In this document: positions 9,866 to 18,690 of the stretch, piece by piece | How the letters are laid out: every line of letters starts with the position of its first letter | Numbering within the stretch: position 1 is the first letter of the stretch | Assembly: GCF_007830615.1 (NCBI RefSeq) | Contig: NZ_VLLI01000001.1 | Coordinates: 62,001 to 126,000 of the forward strand | DNA from: Mucilaginibacter frigoritolerans | GTDB lineage: Bacteria; Bacteroidota; Bacteroidia; Sphingobacteriales; Sphingobacteriaceae | Direction of reading: 5' to 3' | Length of the DNA: 64,000 nt | Program-made: the position numbers and the translations under genes | The notes under the pieces: generated by a model | What the model was told of the DNA's origin: nothing | Database searches by the model: none | What the model saw: only the letters and a program-made list of their open reading frames with translations

Positions 9866-10139
9866 AAAATGTATTCAAACTAATTAAGTTTGTGTGCCGT
9901 AAAAGTACATCATAAAAAAAGAATGATTTATTATATTTTTTAAATTATCTTTACTGTTTAAGCCGCCTTATCGCAGTAATGCTAAAAACTAACTTGCAGG
10001 CAATAAATTCCATTTTAATGAAGGTTACTTTTTACATCCCATTAAGGAAATATTATTTCTCAATTTAATTATTGTTACTATATTGAGGCTCTTTTAATTT
10101 TAAATTAAGGTTATAGTAAAAATTCTACACCACCTATTA

Positions 10140-12575
10140 ATGAGACTTATAATTGTATGCTTTTTTGTGGCGTTAATGGCCTGCTTATGCAATAATTTAT
10201 ATGGACAGGAAAAGTCAGCCGGCATACAAGGTAAAGTGTTAATTAATAGTCAATTGCCTGCAGAGTCATCCACTGTTATTTTATTAAATTACAACGATTC
10301 TTCAATCGTAAAATCTACGCTGGTAAATAAAGAAGGTCTTTATAAATTCTCCAACCTTGAGCCAGGTGATTACCTGTTAATGGTAACTAAAGTAGGGTAC
10401 AGTAATGCATATTCCAGGCAGTACAAGCTCATTGCAGACCAAATAATTACTGCCGATGATGTTATAATCAGTCCTGCAACCCAACAGCTAAAAGAAGTTT
10501 CTGTAACAGCCAGTAGACCCCCGGTTGAAGTTCAGCCCGGTAAAATTATATTGAATATACAGAGCAGCATAATTGCCACTGGTTCGTCTGCACTTGATAT
10601 ATTAAGGCAATCGCCAGGGGTACGTGTTGATAATAACAATAGTATTAATATTATAGGGAGGCAAAATGCGCTCATTACTATTAATGGGAAACCCACTAAT
10701 TTAACGGGCGAAGATTTGGCTACTATTTTAAGAAGCATTCCCGCAAGTACTATTGATCGTATTGAACTGATAACTGCCGGATCTGTAAAATATGATGCGT
10801 CATCAGGTGGTATTATTAATATAGTAACCAAAAAGGGAAACAATTATGGCGAAAACGTTACGGTAAGCGCCAGTGCTGGATATGGTAGATACTACAAGGC
10901 TTCAACTGGAATTGTTTTTAATGACCGTACTGATAAATTTAACATTTTTGGCAATTATAATTTTAGCAGTAACAAAACCTTTCATGATTTCAGCAATGAC
11001 CGTATTATTGATTTTGATAACCTTCAAAGTGAATATAATGTAGCTTATAGTAGTGTTCAAACTAATAATAATAACTCATTTGGTTTTGGTACAGATTATT
11101 ATGTATCCAAAAATAACACTATTGGCTTTTTAGTGAGCGGATCATTTGTAGGGGTTGATTTGACAAAAAATGATAACTTAAAAATATATAACCAGGCAGT
11201 ATTTGATTCCACCATTACAGCCATGTCTGATGTTAGCAGGAATATCAGAAGGTTAAATTATAATGTAAATTACAACGGCAAACTGGGAAGTGGAGGGCAA
11301 ACACTTACTGCTAATTTTGACTATAATACTTATAACCGTTCCTCTACAGAACATGTTACCAATAACTTTTATAATACCGATGGAAGTAAGTATAGCGATT
11401 CACTGCAACAACGAATTTTATCGCCCTCAAATATTCATATCTGGCTTTCAAAAATTGACTTTACCGATCCCCTTTCAAAAACTTCAAAGCTGGAAGCAGG
11501 CATAAAATATAGCAATGTAACCAGCAATAATGATTTGCTTTTTTACCGCCAGACGGGTAACGGTCCGTATATAGAGGATGCGTCATTTACCAATCATTTC
11601 ATGTATACTGAAAATGTAAATGCTGCTTATATTAATTATGAAAACAATATTGATAAATTGAGCATTGATGCAGGTTTGAGGGTAGAACAAACTATTTCAA
11701 AAGGAAACTCTGTTACTTTAAACCAAACGGTTGACAATAAGTATACCGATCTTTTTCCTCATGTGCTGTTGTCTTATACTATTACTGATAAAAAGGAAAT
11801 CAGCCTGAGTTTTAACCGGGGCATAACACGGCCCGGATATGAATTGCTTAATCCATTTTTATATTATGTTGATCTGTACGATTATCATTCAGGTAATCCT
11901 TATCTAAAGCCTGAGTATTCAAACTCCATTGAACTATCTTATACCTACAATAAAACTATTGTGGCTACTTTATATTCAAACGTTATAAGCGATGCTTATG
12001 AGCTTAATTTTTATGAGCAGAACGATACTTCAAAAGTGAATATTAATACCAATAGAAACTTTGGAAGAATTGAAAATTTTGGCATACGGTTTTTTGCACC
12101 GGTAACGTTCACAACCTGGTGGAATGCCAATTTTAACCTTGATGCAGCTTATCAGCGTTATATATCTTATCCGCAAAATGGTTATTTAAATAAAGGGACA
12201 CAGGATGTTGTTTTAAAAACTACACAGTATTTTATTATAGGTAATGATTTTACAGCAGAACTTTCCGGCCGCTATGAAACGCCCAGCTATTATGGGTTAA
12301 ATCAATATAAATCATACTATAATGTAGATGCTGGTATAAGTAAGAAATTGTTTAATAAAAACGGAAGTATAAGATTTGCAATGGTTGATATATTTAATAC
12401 CATTCGAGACAGGAGCCGTACCAATTATGAGAACCTGAATATGACAGGGGTTGATAAGAGGGAATCGCAAATTGCTACACTCACCTTTACCTATCGTTTT
12501 GGTAAAATGTTAAAGTCAATTAGCCATCATACCGGGAATGAAGAGGAGGTGCGCAGAACCAACTCTACCAATTAA
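10140..12575 (+). CDS. Outer-membrane beta-barrel protein, OMP_b-brl_3 type TonB-dependent-receptor relative
   Basis: 811 residues. Order: signal peptide (to about LYGQ), a carboxypeptidase-regulatory-like domain at roughly residues 27-115 (GIQGKVLINSQLPAESSTVI, YKFSNLEPGDYLLMVTKVGY), a plug-like segment at ~120-225 (LKEVSVTASRPPVEV, SALDILRQSPGV, NIIGRQNALITINGKP, IELITAGSVKYDASSGGIINI), then a long barrel ending in alternating aromatic strands (FTYRFGKMLK). This is the family of SusC-like/TonB-dependent receptors with a C-terminal OMP_b-brl_3 barrel; ligand unknown. The gene is AT-richer than its neighbours and rich in Asn/Tyr. Monocistronic, and ends 6 bp from a convergent gene. No SusD partner is nearby, arguing against a polysaccharide locus. 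Confidence 0.9.
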   Translation: MRLIIVCFFVALMACLCNNLYGQEKSAGIQGKVLINSQLPAESSTVILLNYNDSSIVKSTLVNKEGLYKFSNLEPGDYLLMVTKVGYSNAYSRQYKLIADQIITADDVIISPATQQLKEVSVTASRPPVEVQPGKIILNIQSSIIATGSSALDILRQSPGVRVDNNNSINIIGRQNALITINGKPTNLTGEDLATILRSIPASTIDRIELITAGSVKYDASSGGIINIVTKKGNNYGENVTVSASAGYGRYYKASTGIVFNDRTDKFNIFGNYNFSSNKTFHDFSNDRIIDFDNLQSEYNVAYSSVQTNNNNSFGFGTDYYVSKNNTIGFLVSGSFVGVDLTKNDNLKIYNQAVFDSTITAMSDVSRNIRRLNYNVNYNGKLGSGGQTLTANFDYNTYNRSSTEHVTNNFYNTDGSKYSDSLQQRILSPSNIHIWLSKIDFTDPLSKTSKLEAGIKYSNVTSNNDLLFYRQTGNGPYIEDASFTNHFMYTENVNAAYINYENNIDKLSIDAGLRVEQTISKGNSVTLNQTVDNKYTDLFPHVLLSYTITDKKEISLSFNRGITRPGYELLNPFLYYVDLYDYHSGNPYLKPEYSNSIELSYTYNKTIVATLYSNVISDAYELNFYEQNDTSKVNINTNRNFGRIENFGIRFFAPVTFTTWWNANFNLDAAYQRYISYPQNGYLNKGTQDVVLKTTQYFIIGNDFTAELSGRYETPSYYGLNQYKSYYNVDAGISKKLFNKNGSIRFAMVDIFNTIRDRSRTNYENLNMTGVDKRESQIATLTFTYRFGKMLKSISHHTGNEEEVRRTNSTN

Positions 12576-12581
12576 TAGGTT

Positions 12582-12962
12582 TTAACCAGCGTGCCCATTT
12601 AGTAAGCTGATGAAAATGATCAACAAAACCAGTATGCTGATTGCAACGTACAGGTAATCTTTTTCCATAGCAAAGCCTATTGCAGAAAATACCACCCTCA
12701 AAACAGGTGTGGCAATTAAAAGAATAATACCCAATTGGATGATGGCTTGCCCCCTTAACGTAAAAGCCCCATAAATTAAACTGCCCGGATGCTGAACAAA
12801 ATCTGGTATGCCGGTAAATACCTTATAATTGGCAATGGTTTGTCCGTGTCTGTACAGGTAAAATGCTCCGCCAATAAAAACTATGCTAACAGATATGATA
12901 GTGCCAATCCGCAGCACGTGTCCAATAAGTCCCTGTATATCTGTATCTTTAAATTTCGCCAT
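12582..12962 (-). CDS. DUF1634 membrane protein
   Basis: 126 residues with three predicted membrane spans (IGTIISVSIVFIGGAFYLYR; GQAIIQLGIILLIATPVL; YLYVAISILVLLIIFIS). This matches DUF1634, a small membrane protein regularly encoded next to TauE/SafE permeases, as it is here: the permease gene ends 7 bp upstream in the same direction. It probably acts as a subunit or accessory of that permease. No enzymatic motif. Confidence 0.88.
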   Translation of the reverse strand: MAKFKDTDIQGLIGHVLRIGTIISVSIVFIGGAFYLYRHGQTIANYKVFTGIPDFVQHPGSLIYGAFTLRGQAIIQLGIILLIATPVLRVVFSAIGFAMEKDYLYVAISILVLLIIFISLLNGHAG

Positions 12963-12969
12963 AGTTCAA

Positions 12970-13806
12970 TTATATTTTTCCTGTAACTCCATTATAAATC
13001 ATCTGTCCGGCTAAAAAAGTAACCACAATGGCAAATGTCCACCTTAACCAACGTGATGAACTTGTATGTACCAATATTTTTGAGCCTGTAAATGCACCAA
13101 ATAATACCCCTATAACCACCGGCATGGATAAGCCCGGACTAATGTATCCCCGCTGTAAGTAAACCACCGCACTTGCCGATGCTGTTACCCCGATCATAAA
13201 ATTGCTGGTAGTAGTTGAAACCTTGAATGGTATACGCATTATAGTATCCATGGCAATCACCTTTAATGCACCCGATCCGATTCCCAGCAAGCCCGATATT
13301 ACGCCAGCAAACAACATCATGAAAAAGCCGCCGCCTACTTTACTTACACCATACTCAACGGTGCCGTTTGCGGTAGGATAGCTGCTATTCAGCTTCAGTT
13401 TTTCGGCCAGGTAGCTTTTGTGCTGTACAATGTGTTCTGCTTTTTTTCGGAGTGATAATAGAGCCGAAGCGGTAAGGATCACCCCAAACAAAATGGCAAT
13501 ATAATGCGTAGGGATATAAACGGCCAGTACAGCACCGCACATGGCACCCAGGGTAGTGGCAATTTCCAAAAACATCCCTAAACGCATATTGGTAATGCCC
13601 TCTTTAACATAAGCCGCTGCAGAGCCCGATGATGTGGCTATAACCGACACCAGCGATGCCCCGATGGCGTAATGGATATCAACCTTAAGCAATATAGTTA
13701 ATAGCGGGATAATGACTACACCACCCCCCAAACCTGTTAACGAACCCAATAAACCTGCAAAATAGGAGCCTATTAATATAATAATGGTGAATACGAGTAT
13801 CGTCAT
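12970..13806 (-). CDS. TauE/SafE family anion permease
   Basis: 278 residues with about eight membrane spans arranged as two repeats, typical of the TauE/SafE family, which exports sulfite, sulfoacetate or other organosulfur anions. The N-terminal glycine-rich motif GLLGSLTGLGGGVVIIPLL and its repeat near residue 170 (GVISGLLGIGSGALKVIAM) are characteristic. It forms a two-gene operon with the DUF1634 gene. A -7-like TACTTTTA lies about 25 bp before the ATG on the minus strand. The exact substrate cannot be read from the sequence. Confidence 0.92.
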   Translation of the reverse strand: MTILVFTIIILIGSYFAGLLGSLTGLGGGVVIIPLLTILLKVDIHYAIGASLVSVIATSSGSAAAYVKEGITNMRLGMFLEIATTLGAMCGAVLAVYIPTHYIAILFGVILTASALLSLRKKAEHIVQHKSYLAEKLKLNSSYPTANGTVEYGVSKVGGGFFMMLFAGVISGLLGIGSGALKVIAMDTIMRIPFKVSTTTSNFMIGVTASASAVVYLQRGYISPGLSMPVVIGVLFGAFTGSKILVHTSSSRWLRWTFAIVVTFLAGQMIYNGVTGKI

Positions 13807-13990
13807 TGGGCTGATTTGCTAACGCGGTAAAAGTAATAATAACTTTTTTCAGGTACTTACTTTAATGTTTATCTATGGATTTAGTTGAGAATAACACCAT
13901 TCTTTTAAAGAAGGAAACCGATAACATAAAGTTTTAAGATTACAGACTATTAAGGAAAAATAATTACTTTCAAGCCGTAATAAAAACCTT

Positions 13991-15361
13991 ATGGCTAAAA
14001 AAATTTACTTATTTATTATTCTCCTTTTTCCCTTATTTCTAAAGGCTCAAAATAAACTACCTAACAATATTTTTCTGCACAAACTTCCTAACGGACTTGA
14101 TGTATTGGTTGTTGAAGATAACAGTGTTCCGCTGGCAACAATAACAATGACATTTAAAACCGGAGGGTTTATTGAGTCAGAAAAATTTGCCGGACTTACC
14201 GGAATATATCAGGAAATGCTTTTGAAGGGTAATAAAGATTATTCGAATGAACAAGATTTGCATTATCATGCAGGTGCATTAGGAATATTAAATATGGATT
14301 ACCAAACAACTGAAGAGTATTCAAAAAACTATTTTACATTACCTAAATCAAACCTTCAAGCCGGATTAAAGTTTATGAATTCGATGATCCGCTTTGCTAA
14401 ATTTAGCTCTGATGAATTTGTAAAAGAGAAAGAAGCAAATGATAATCAATTAAAACAAAAAGAATCATATCCTGCATTTGCATTAACTGTAGCTATGATT
14501 CATCATTTATGGGGAAATCTTTATAACCGGAAATTAGGCATAGGAAATCATCAAAACATACAGCATGCAACTCTTGCATTGATGGATTCTATAAGAAATA
14601 AATATTATTACCCTAACAATGCCATTCTGATAATTGGCGGCGATGTTGCTCATGAAGCTGTATTTAAATCGGTAGAGAATATTTATGGCGATTGGAAAGC
14701 AAGCAGTTTTGATCCTTTTAAAAAATGGCCGATTCCTGAATTTGCGCCCCTTGCTAAAACCGATTATTTTATTGTTGAGTCACCCCTTGCCACTGTACCA
14801 TTAATAAGGGTTGACTGGCACGGACCTGATACACGAAACGATATAAGCTCAACTTACTGTGCCGACGTGTTTTCTTATATCGTAAATCAAAAATCATCAA
14901 AATTAAACAATGCGCTGGTACAATCGGGATTAGCACTGGCAACAAATTTGGGGTATTTAACGCTTAAATACGTTGGCCCAATTAATCTGACAATAAACCC
15001 TTATCCATCAAAAGTAAAAGAATGCGTTGAAGAACTTAAAAAGCAAATTGATTTAATGGGAGAGGATGATTATATAACGGATGAACAAATAGAAACGGCA
15101 AAAAGAATGCTGGAAATAACAAAGACCCGCGAAGAAGAAATAACATCTGTTTATGTAAATTCATTATCCTTCTGGTGGGCATCTGCATCCCTTAATTATT
15201 TTGCCACATACAATGAAAACTTAAAAAAAGTAACACGGGCCGATCTTAAAAAATACATAAATAAGTATATCAGAAATAAGCCTTATTGCGCAGGCTTGCT
15301 TATAAATCCGGAGTTAAATGAACAAATTAATGCAACATCATTTTTTACACCTAACAATTAA
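13991..15361 (+). CDS. M16-type (pitrilysin-fold) secreted protein without the zinc motif, first of pair
   Basis: 456 residues with signal peptide (MAKKIYLFIILLFPLFLKAQ) and the two-domain M16 fold: LPNGLDVLVVEDNSVPLATITMT at the N-terminus and a second half starting near LATVPLIRVDW. In active M16 proteases the helix after the first strands contains HxxEH; the equivalent segment here is LTGIYQEMLLKG, with Gly and Glu where the histidines should be. It therefore looks catalytically inactive as a zinc protease. The following gene (starting 10 bp after this stop) encodes a second M16-like protein that also lacks the motif. The pair may form a heterodimeric periplasmic scaffold or chaperone, but this is inference. 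AT-rich, lysine-rich coding sequence. Confidence 0.85.
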   Translation: MAKKIYLFIILLFPLFLKAQNKLPNNIFLHKLPNGLDVLVVEDNSVPLATITMTFKTGGFIESEKFAGLTGIYQEMLLKGNKDYSNEQDLHYHAGALGILNMDYQTTEEYSKNYFTLPKSNLQAGLKFMNSMIRFAKFSSDEFVKEKEANDNQLKQKESYPAFALTVAMIHHLWGNLYNRKLGIGNHQNIQHATLALMDSIRNKYYYPNNAILIIGGDVAHEAVFKSVENIYGDWKASSFDPFKKWPIPEFAPLAKTDYFIVESPLATVPLIRVDWHGPDTRNDISSTYCADVFSYIVNQKSSKLNNALVQSGLALATNLGYLTLKYVGPINLTINPYPSKVKECVEELKKQIDLMGEDDYITDEQIETAKRMLEITKTREEEITSVYVNSLSFWWASASLNYFATYNENLKKVTRADLKKYINKYIRNKPYCAGLLINPELNEQINATSFFTPNN

Positions 15362-15371
15362 TATACGAACC

Positions 15372-16664
15372 ATGAAAAAAATAATTTTCACTTTAATTAT
15401 TTCCTGTGTTTGTATTTCAATAGCAAATGCGCAGTCAGAAACACAATCATTTGCTGCCGATGGGATTAAAGTTATTTTTAAACCAACCACAAAGAATGTA
15501 GTTAATGTAATGGTGTTTTTTAGAGGAGGAGTAACTAATTATCCGGCAAATAAAGCCGGAATTGAGATGCTTGCCCTTGAAGCAACAGAACAATGCGGTA
15601 CCAAAAAATATCCGGCAACAGCATTCAGGGATACATCTGATAAATATGGGGTATTGATGTACGGAGCATCAGGCCGCGATTATGGTTTTATACAAATGAA
15701 TTGCATTTCTAAATATTTTGAAAAAGGTTGGGATTTATTTTCAGATGCAATAATGAATCCTGTTTTTGAAGCTAGTGAAGTGAATTTATTAAAAGGCAAG
15801 GCACTGGCAGCTAACAGAAATCGTCTTTCTAATCCTGATAACCATTTATTTGAATTAGAGATGCAAAATGCGTTCAAGAATACACCATATGCCGTTGATC
15901 CTGGCGGAAATGAACAAACAATAAGAGACTTATCAGCTACAGACCTGGCTGATTATTATAAAACATTATTAAGTAAAAATAGAATATTTATAGTGGTAGT
16001 TGGCAACGTTAGTAAGCAGGATATTTTTGAAAAGATCTTATTGGCTTTTGGCAATATCCCCTCAAAGCCGTACACTGAAGTTGAAATGAAAACGCCTGTT
16101 TTTAATGATAATAAGTTACTTGCAGAAAAACGCAATACTAAACTTAATTATATTGGGGCAATAGTGAATTCTCCCCAATTTACAGATGTAAATTATGTGC
16201 CTTTCCGGTTAGGTATTTCTGCTCTTGGCGGAAGCCTTTATGCTGCTTTATCCACACAATCTAATTTGGTTTACACTAGCAGCGCAAGTGCCTTGCAATT
16301 AAAAATGCCCATTGCTATGATGGCCGCAAGTTCAACACATGTTCAGGAAACTATGTTAGTTATGATGAGGAAGCTAAAGGAGATTCAGGCTAATGGGGCT
16401 GATGGTGAATGGCTTCAGCATATCAAAAATAGTTATCTTACTCAAAGCTATATTAATAGTCAAAGTGCCGCCAGTATAGCTGTAGGGCTTGGCCAGGCAG
16501 AAGTACTGGGTAACTGGCAATATGCTGATGATCTTACAAAATTGGTAGATATGGCCACCGCCGAGCAAATTAGCAGTGCGTTAAATTTTTATATAACAGG
16601 GTTAAGATGGACATACCTCGGCAATACCGATGTATTTGAAGATTTTAAACCACCTGTTTACTAA
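15372..16664 (+). CDS. M16-type (pitrilysin-fold) secreted protein without the zinc motif, second of pair
   Basis: 430 residues from ATG 15372, chosen because it gives an immediate signal peptide (MKKIIFTLIISCVCISIANA); an upstream in-frame ATG at 15318 would place 18 residues ahead of it and overlap the previous gene. The body is M16-like: GIKVIFKPTTKNVVNVMVFF, NYPANKAGIEMLALEATEQC, then DLADYYKTLLSKNRIFIVVV typical of the M16 inter-strand region. Where HxxEH is expected it reads IEMLALEATEQ, so it has no zinc site. Bacteroidota often encode an active/inactive M16 couple; here both members appear inactive. Co-transcribed with the preceding gene. Confidence 0.85.
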   Translation: MKKIIFTLIISCVCISIANAQSETQSFAADGIKVIFKPTTKNVVNVMVFFRGGVTNYPANKAGIEMLALEATEQCGTKKYPATAFRDTSDKYGVLMYGASGRDYGFIQMNCISKYFEKGWDLFSDAIMNPVFEASEVNLLKGKALAANRNRLSNPDNHLFELEMQNAFKNTPYAVDPGGNEQTIRDLSATDLADYYKTLLSKNRIFIVVVGNVSKQDIFEKILLAFGNIPSKPYTEVEMKTPVFNDNKLLAEKRNTKLNYIGAIVNSPQFTDVNYVPFRLGISALGGSLYAALSTQSNLVYTSSASALQLKMPIAMMAASSTHVQETMLVMMRKLKEIQANGADGEWLQHIKNSYLTQSYINSQSAASIAVGLGQAEVLGNWQYADDLTKLVDMATAEQISSALNFYITGLRWTYLGNTDVFEDFKPPVY

Positions 16665-16702
16665 ATTTCGGCATAACCGGCAGGCTTGTAATTTAACTTT
16701 TA

Positions 16703-16710
16703 TACTTTTG
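16703..16710 (+). promoter_or_regulatory. Putative -7 box of the ubiD-type gene
   Basis: TACTTTTG matches TAnnTTTG exactly and lies 22 bp before the ATG at 16733, a normal leader distance. A TTG about 15 bp further upstream is a weak -33 candidate. Confidence 0.4.
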
Positions 16711-16732
16711 GCGAAAGTTTTATTATTTGCTA

Positions 16733-18571
16733 ATGGGTTACCCAAGTTTACAAGCCTGCATTACTGATCTGGAAAAACACGGACATTTGGTCCGCATAAA
16801 AGAAGAGGTTGACCCTTATCTGCAAATGGCCGCAATTCACTTGCGCGTGTTTGAAAATGAAGGTCCTGCTATACTTTTCGAAAATGTAAAGGGCAGTAAG
16901 TTCCCGGCAGTATCAAACCTGTTTGGTACGCTCGATAGGTCGAGGTTTATTTTTAGGGATACGTTAGATAAGATCAAAACACTGGTCGACATTAAATCCG
17001 ATCCTATAAAAGCTATTAAGCATCCTTTTAAGTATGCTAATGTAGCCATGACGGCTTTATCGGCCCTGCCGATGAAAACCGGGAAAAGTGCGCCCATAAA
17101 CTTTGCCAAATGTCAGATCAGTGATATACCGCAGATAGTAAACTGGCCAAAAGACGGTGGTCCCTTTGTGACCATGCCGCAGGTGTATACCGAAGATGCC
17201 GATAAACCCGGCATTATGAATGCCAATTTGGGTATGTACCGTATCCAGTTAGCCGGTAATGATTATATTCTGAATAAAGAAATAGGCTTGCATTACCAGT
17301 TGCACCGTGGTATCGGTGTTCATCAGGCTAAAGCAAATGCAAAAGGACTACCCTTAAAAGTAAGCATATTTGTTGGTGGCCCGCCATCACACCCGGTAGC
17401 TGCGGTGATGCCGCTGCCTGAGGGACTTTCAGAAATGACCTTTGCCGGGGCATTAGGTAACCGCCGTTTCCGTTATTTTTATGATGATGAGGGCTTTTGT
17501 ATTTCTGCTGATGCTGACTTTGTGATCACCGGAACCGTAATGCCGCATGATAATAAACCCGAGGGCCCTTTTGGCGATCATTTAGGATATTACAGCCTGG
17601 TACACCCGTTTCCGTTACTAAAAGTGCATAATGTTTATCACCGTAAGGATGCCATTTGGTCGTTTACGGTAGTAGGCAGGCCACCACAGGAAGATACCAG
17701 CTTTGGCGCCCTCATCCACGAGATTACCGGATCGGCCATACCAAAGGAAATTCCAGGTCTTCATGCTGTAAATGCGGTTGATGCTGCCGGGGTTCACCCT
17801 TTGCTGTTTGCTATTGGCAGCGAACGTTATACGCCTTATATTAAGGAACGCGAACCACAGGAGATCTTAACCATTGCCAATCATATATTCGGTAAAAGTC
17901 AGCTAAGCCTTGCCAAATACCTGTTTATTGCTGCTAAAGAAGATGATGCCAAACTGAATGTAAATGACATTGGCGGTTTCTTAAAACACATGCTGCAACG
18001 GATTGACCTCGGCAGAGATTTACACTTCTACACCAAAACCACCATTGATACGCTTGATTATAGCGGTAGCTCGCTAAACTCGGGCAGTAAAGTAGCCATT
18101 GCAGCAGCCGGAGATATAAAGCGTGAACTTTGGACCGAATTACCATCAACCTTTGATTTGCCTCGCCCGTTTGAAAAGTATAAAATGGCTATACCTGGCG
18201 TACTGGCTGTTGAAGTACCTAAAAACATCAAGAGCAGCGATATCCCTTTAATAATGGAAATATTACAGGAGCATTTGGAAAACGCCGAACTGGATGGCTT
18301 ACCGCTAATAGTTTTGTGTGATGATGCCGATTTTACTGCGCAAAATACCAATAATTTGGTATGGGTAACCTTTACCCGCAGCAATCCATCGCACGATATT
18401 TATGGAATAAACAGCTTTACCGAGCATAAACATTGGGGCTGTAAAGGTCCGCTGATTATTGATGCGCGCATTAAACCGCACCATGCACCGGTATTGATAA
18501 AAGACCCCGAAGTAGAAAAGCTGGTAGACAAGATGGGAGAGCCGGGCGGTGCCCTGTACGGAATTATTTAA
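16733..18571 (+). CDS. UbiD family decarboxylase (menaquinone/ubiquinone-type)
   Basis: 612 residues, the usual length for the long Bacteroidota UbiD enzymes, which decarboxylate aromatic or alpha,beta-unsaturated acids using prenylated FMN. Recognisable segments are YPSLQACITDLEKHGHLVRI, PAILFENVKGSKFPAVSNLF, an HRGIGVHQAKANAKGLPLKV stretch, FVGGPPSHPVAAVMPLPEG, and the conserved EGPFGDHLGYYSLVHPFP, which carries the Glu/Asp region of the active site. Start: an ATG at 16733 rather than the TTG two codons earlier. Substrate uncertain; a role in quinone biosynthesis is the common annotation. No ubiX-type prenyltransferase gene is adjacent. Monocistronic. Confidence 0.93.
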   Translation: MGYPSLQACITDLEKHGHLVRIKEEVDPYLQMAAIHLRVFENEGPAILFENVKGSKFPAVSNLFGTLDRSRFIFRDTLDKIKTLVDIKSDPIKAIKHPFKYANVAMTALSALPMKTGKSAPINFAKCQISDIPQIVNWPKDGGPFVTMPQVYTEDADKPGIMNANLGMYRIQLAGNDYILNKEIGLHYQLHRGIGVHQAKANAKGLPLKVSIFVGGPPSHPVAAVMPLPEGLSEMTFAGALGNRRFRYFYDDEGFCISADADFVITGTVMPHDNKPEGPFGDHLGYYSLVHPFPLLKVHNVYHRKDAIWSFTVVGRPPQEDTSFGALIHEITGSAIPKEIPGLHAVNAVDAAGVHPLLFAIGSERYTPYIKEREPQEILTIANHIFGKSQLSLAKYLFIAAKEDDAKLNVNDIGGFLKHMLQRIDLGRDLHFYTKTTIDTLDYSGSSLNSGSKVAIAAAGDIKRELWTELPSTFDLPRPFEKYKMAIPGVLAVEVPKNIKSSDIPLIMEILQEHLENAELDGLPLIVLCDDADFTAQNTNNLVWVTFTRSNPSHDIYGINSFTEHKHWGCKGPLIIDARIKPHHAPVLIKDPEVEKLVDKMGEPGGALYGII

Positions 18572-18690
18572 ATTAAAATTATTGATATATAGCTTGTTAT
18601 GGTATTTGTAATATAATGTGACTGTATTGCTTAATGTTATGAGCAGAAGTTGATATATTTAGTGCTTATACATGCAACCGACTTATTACA

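Noticed and set aside
10140-12575. Member of a SusCD polysaccharide-utilisation locus
   Set aside because: No SusD lipoprotein, glycoside hydrolase or hybrid regulator gene is adjacent.
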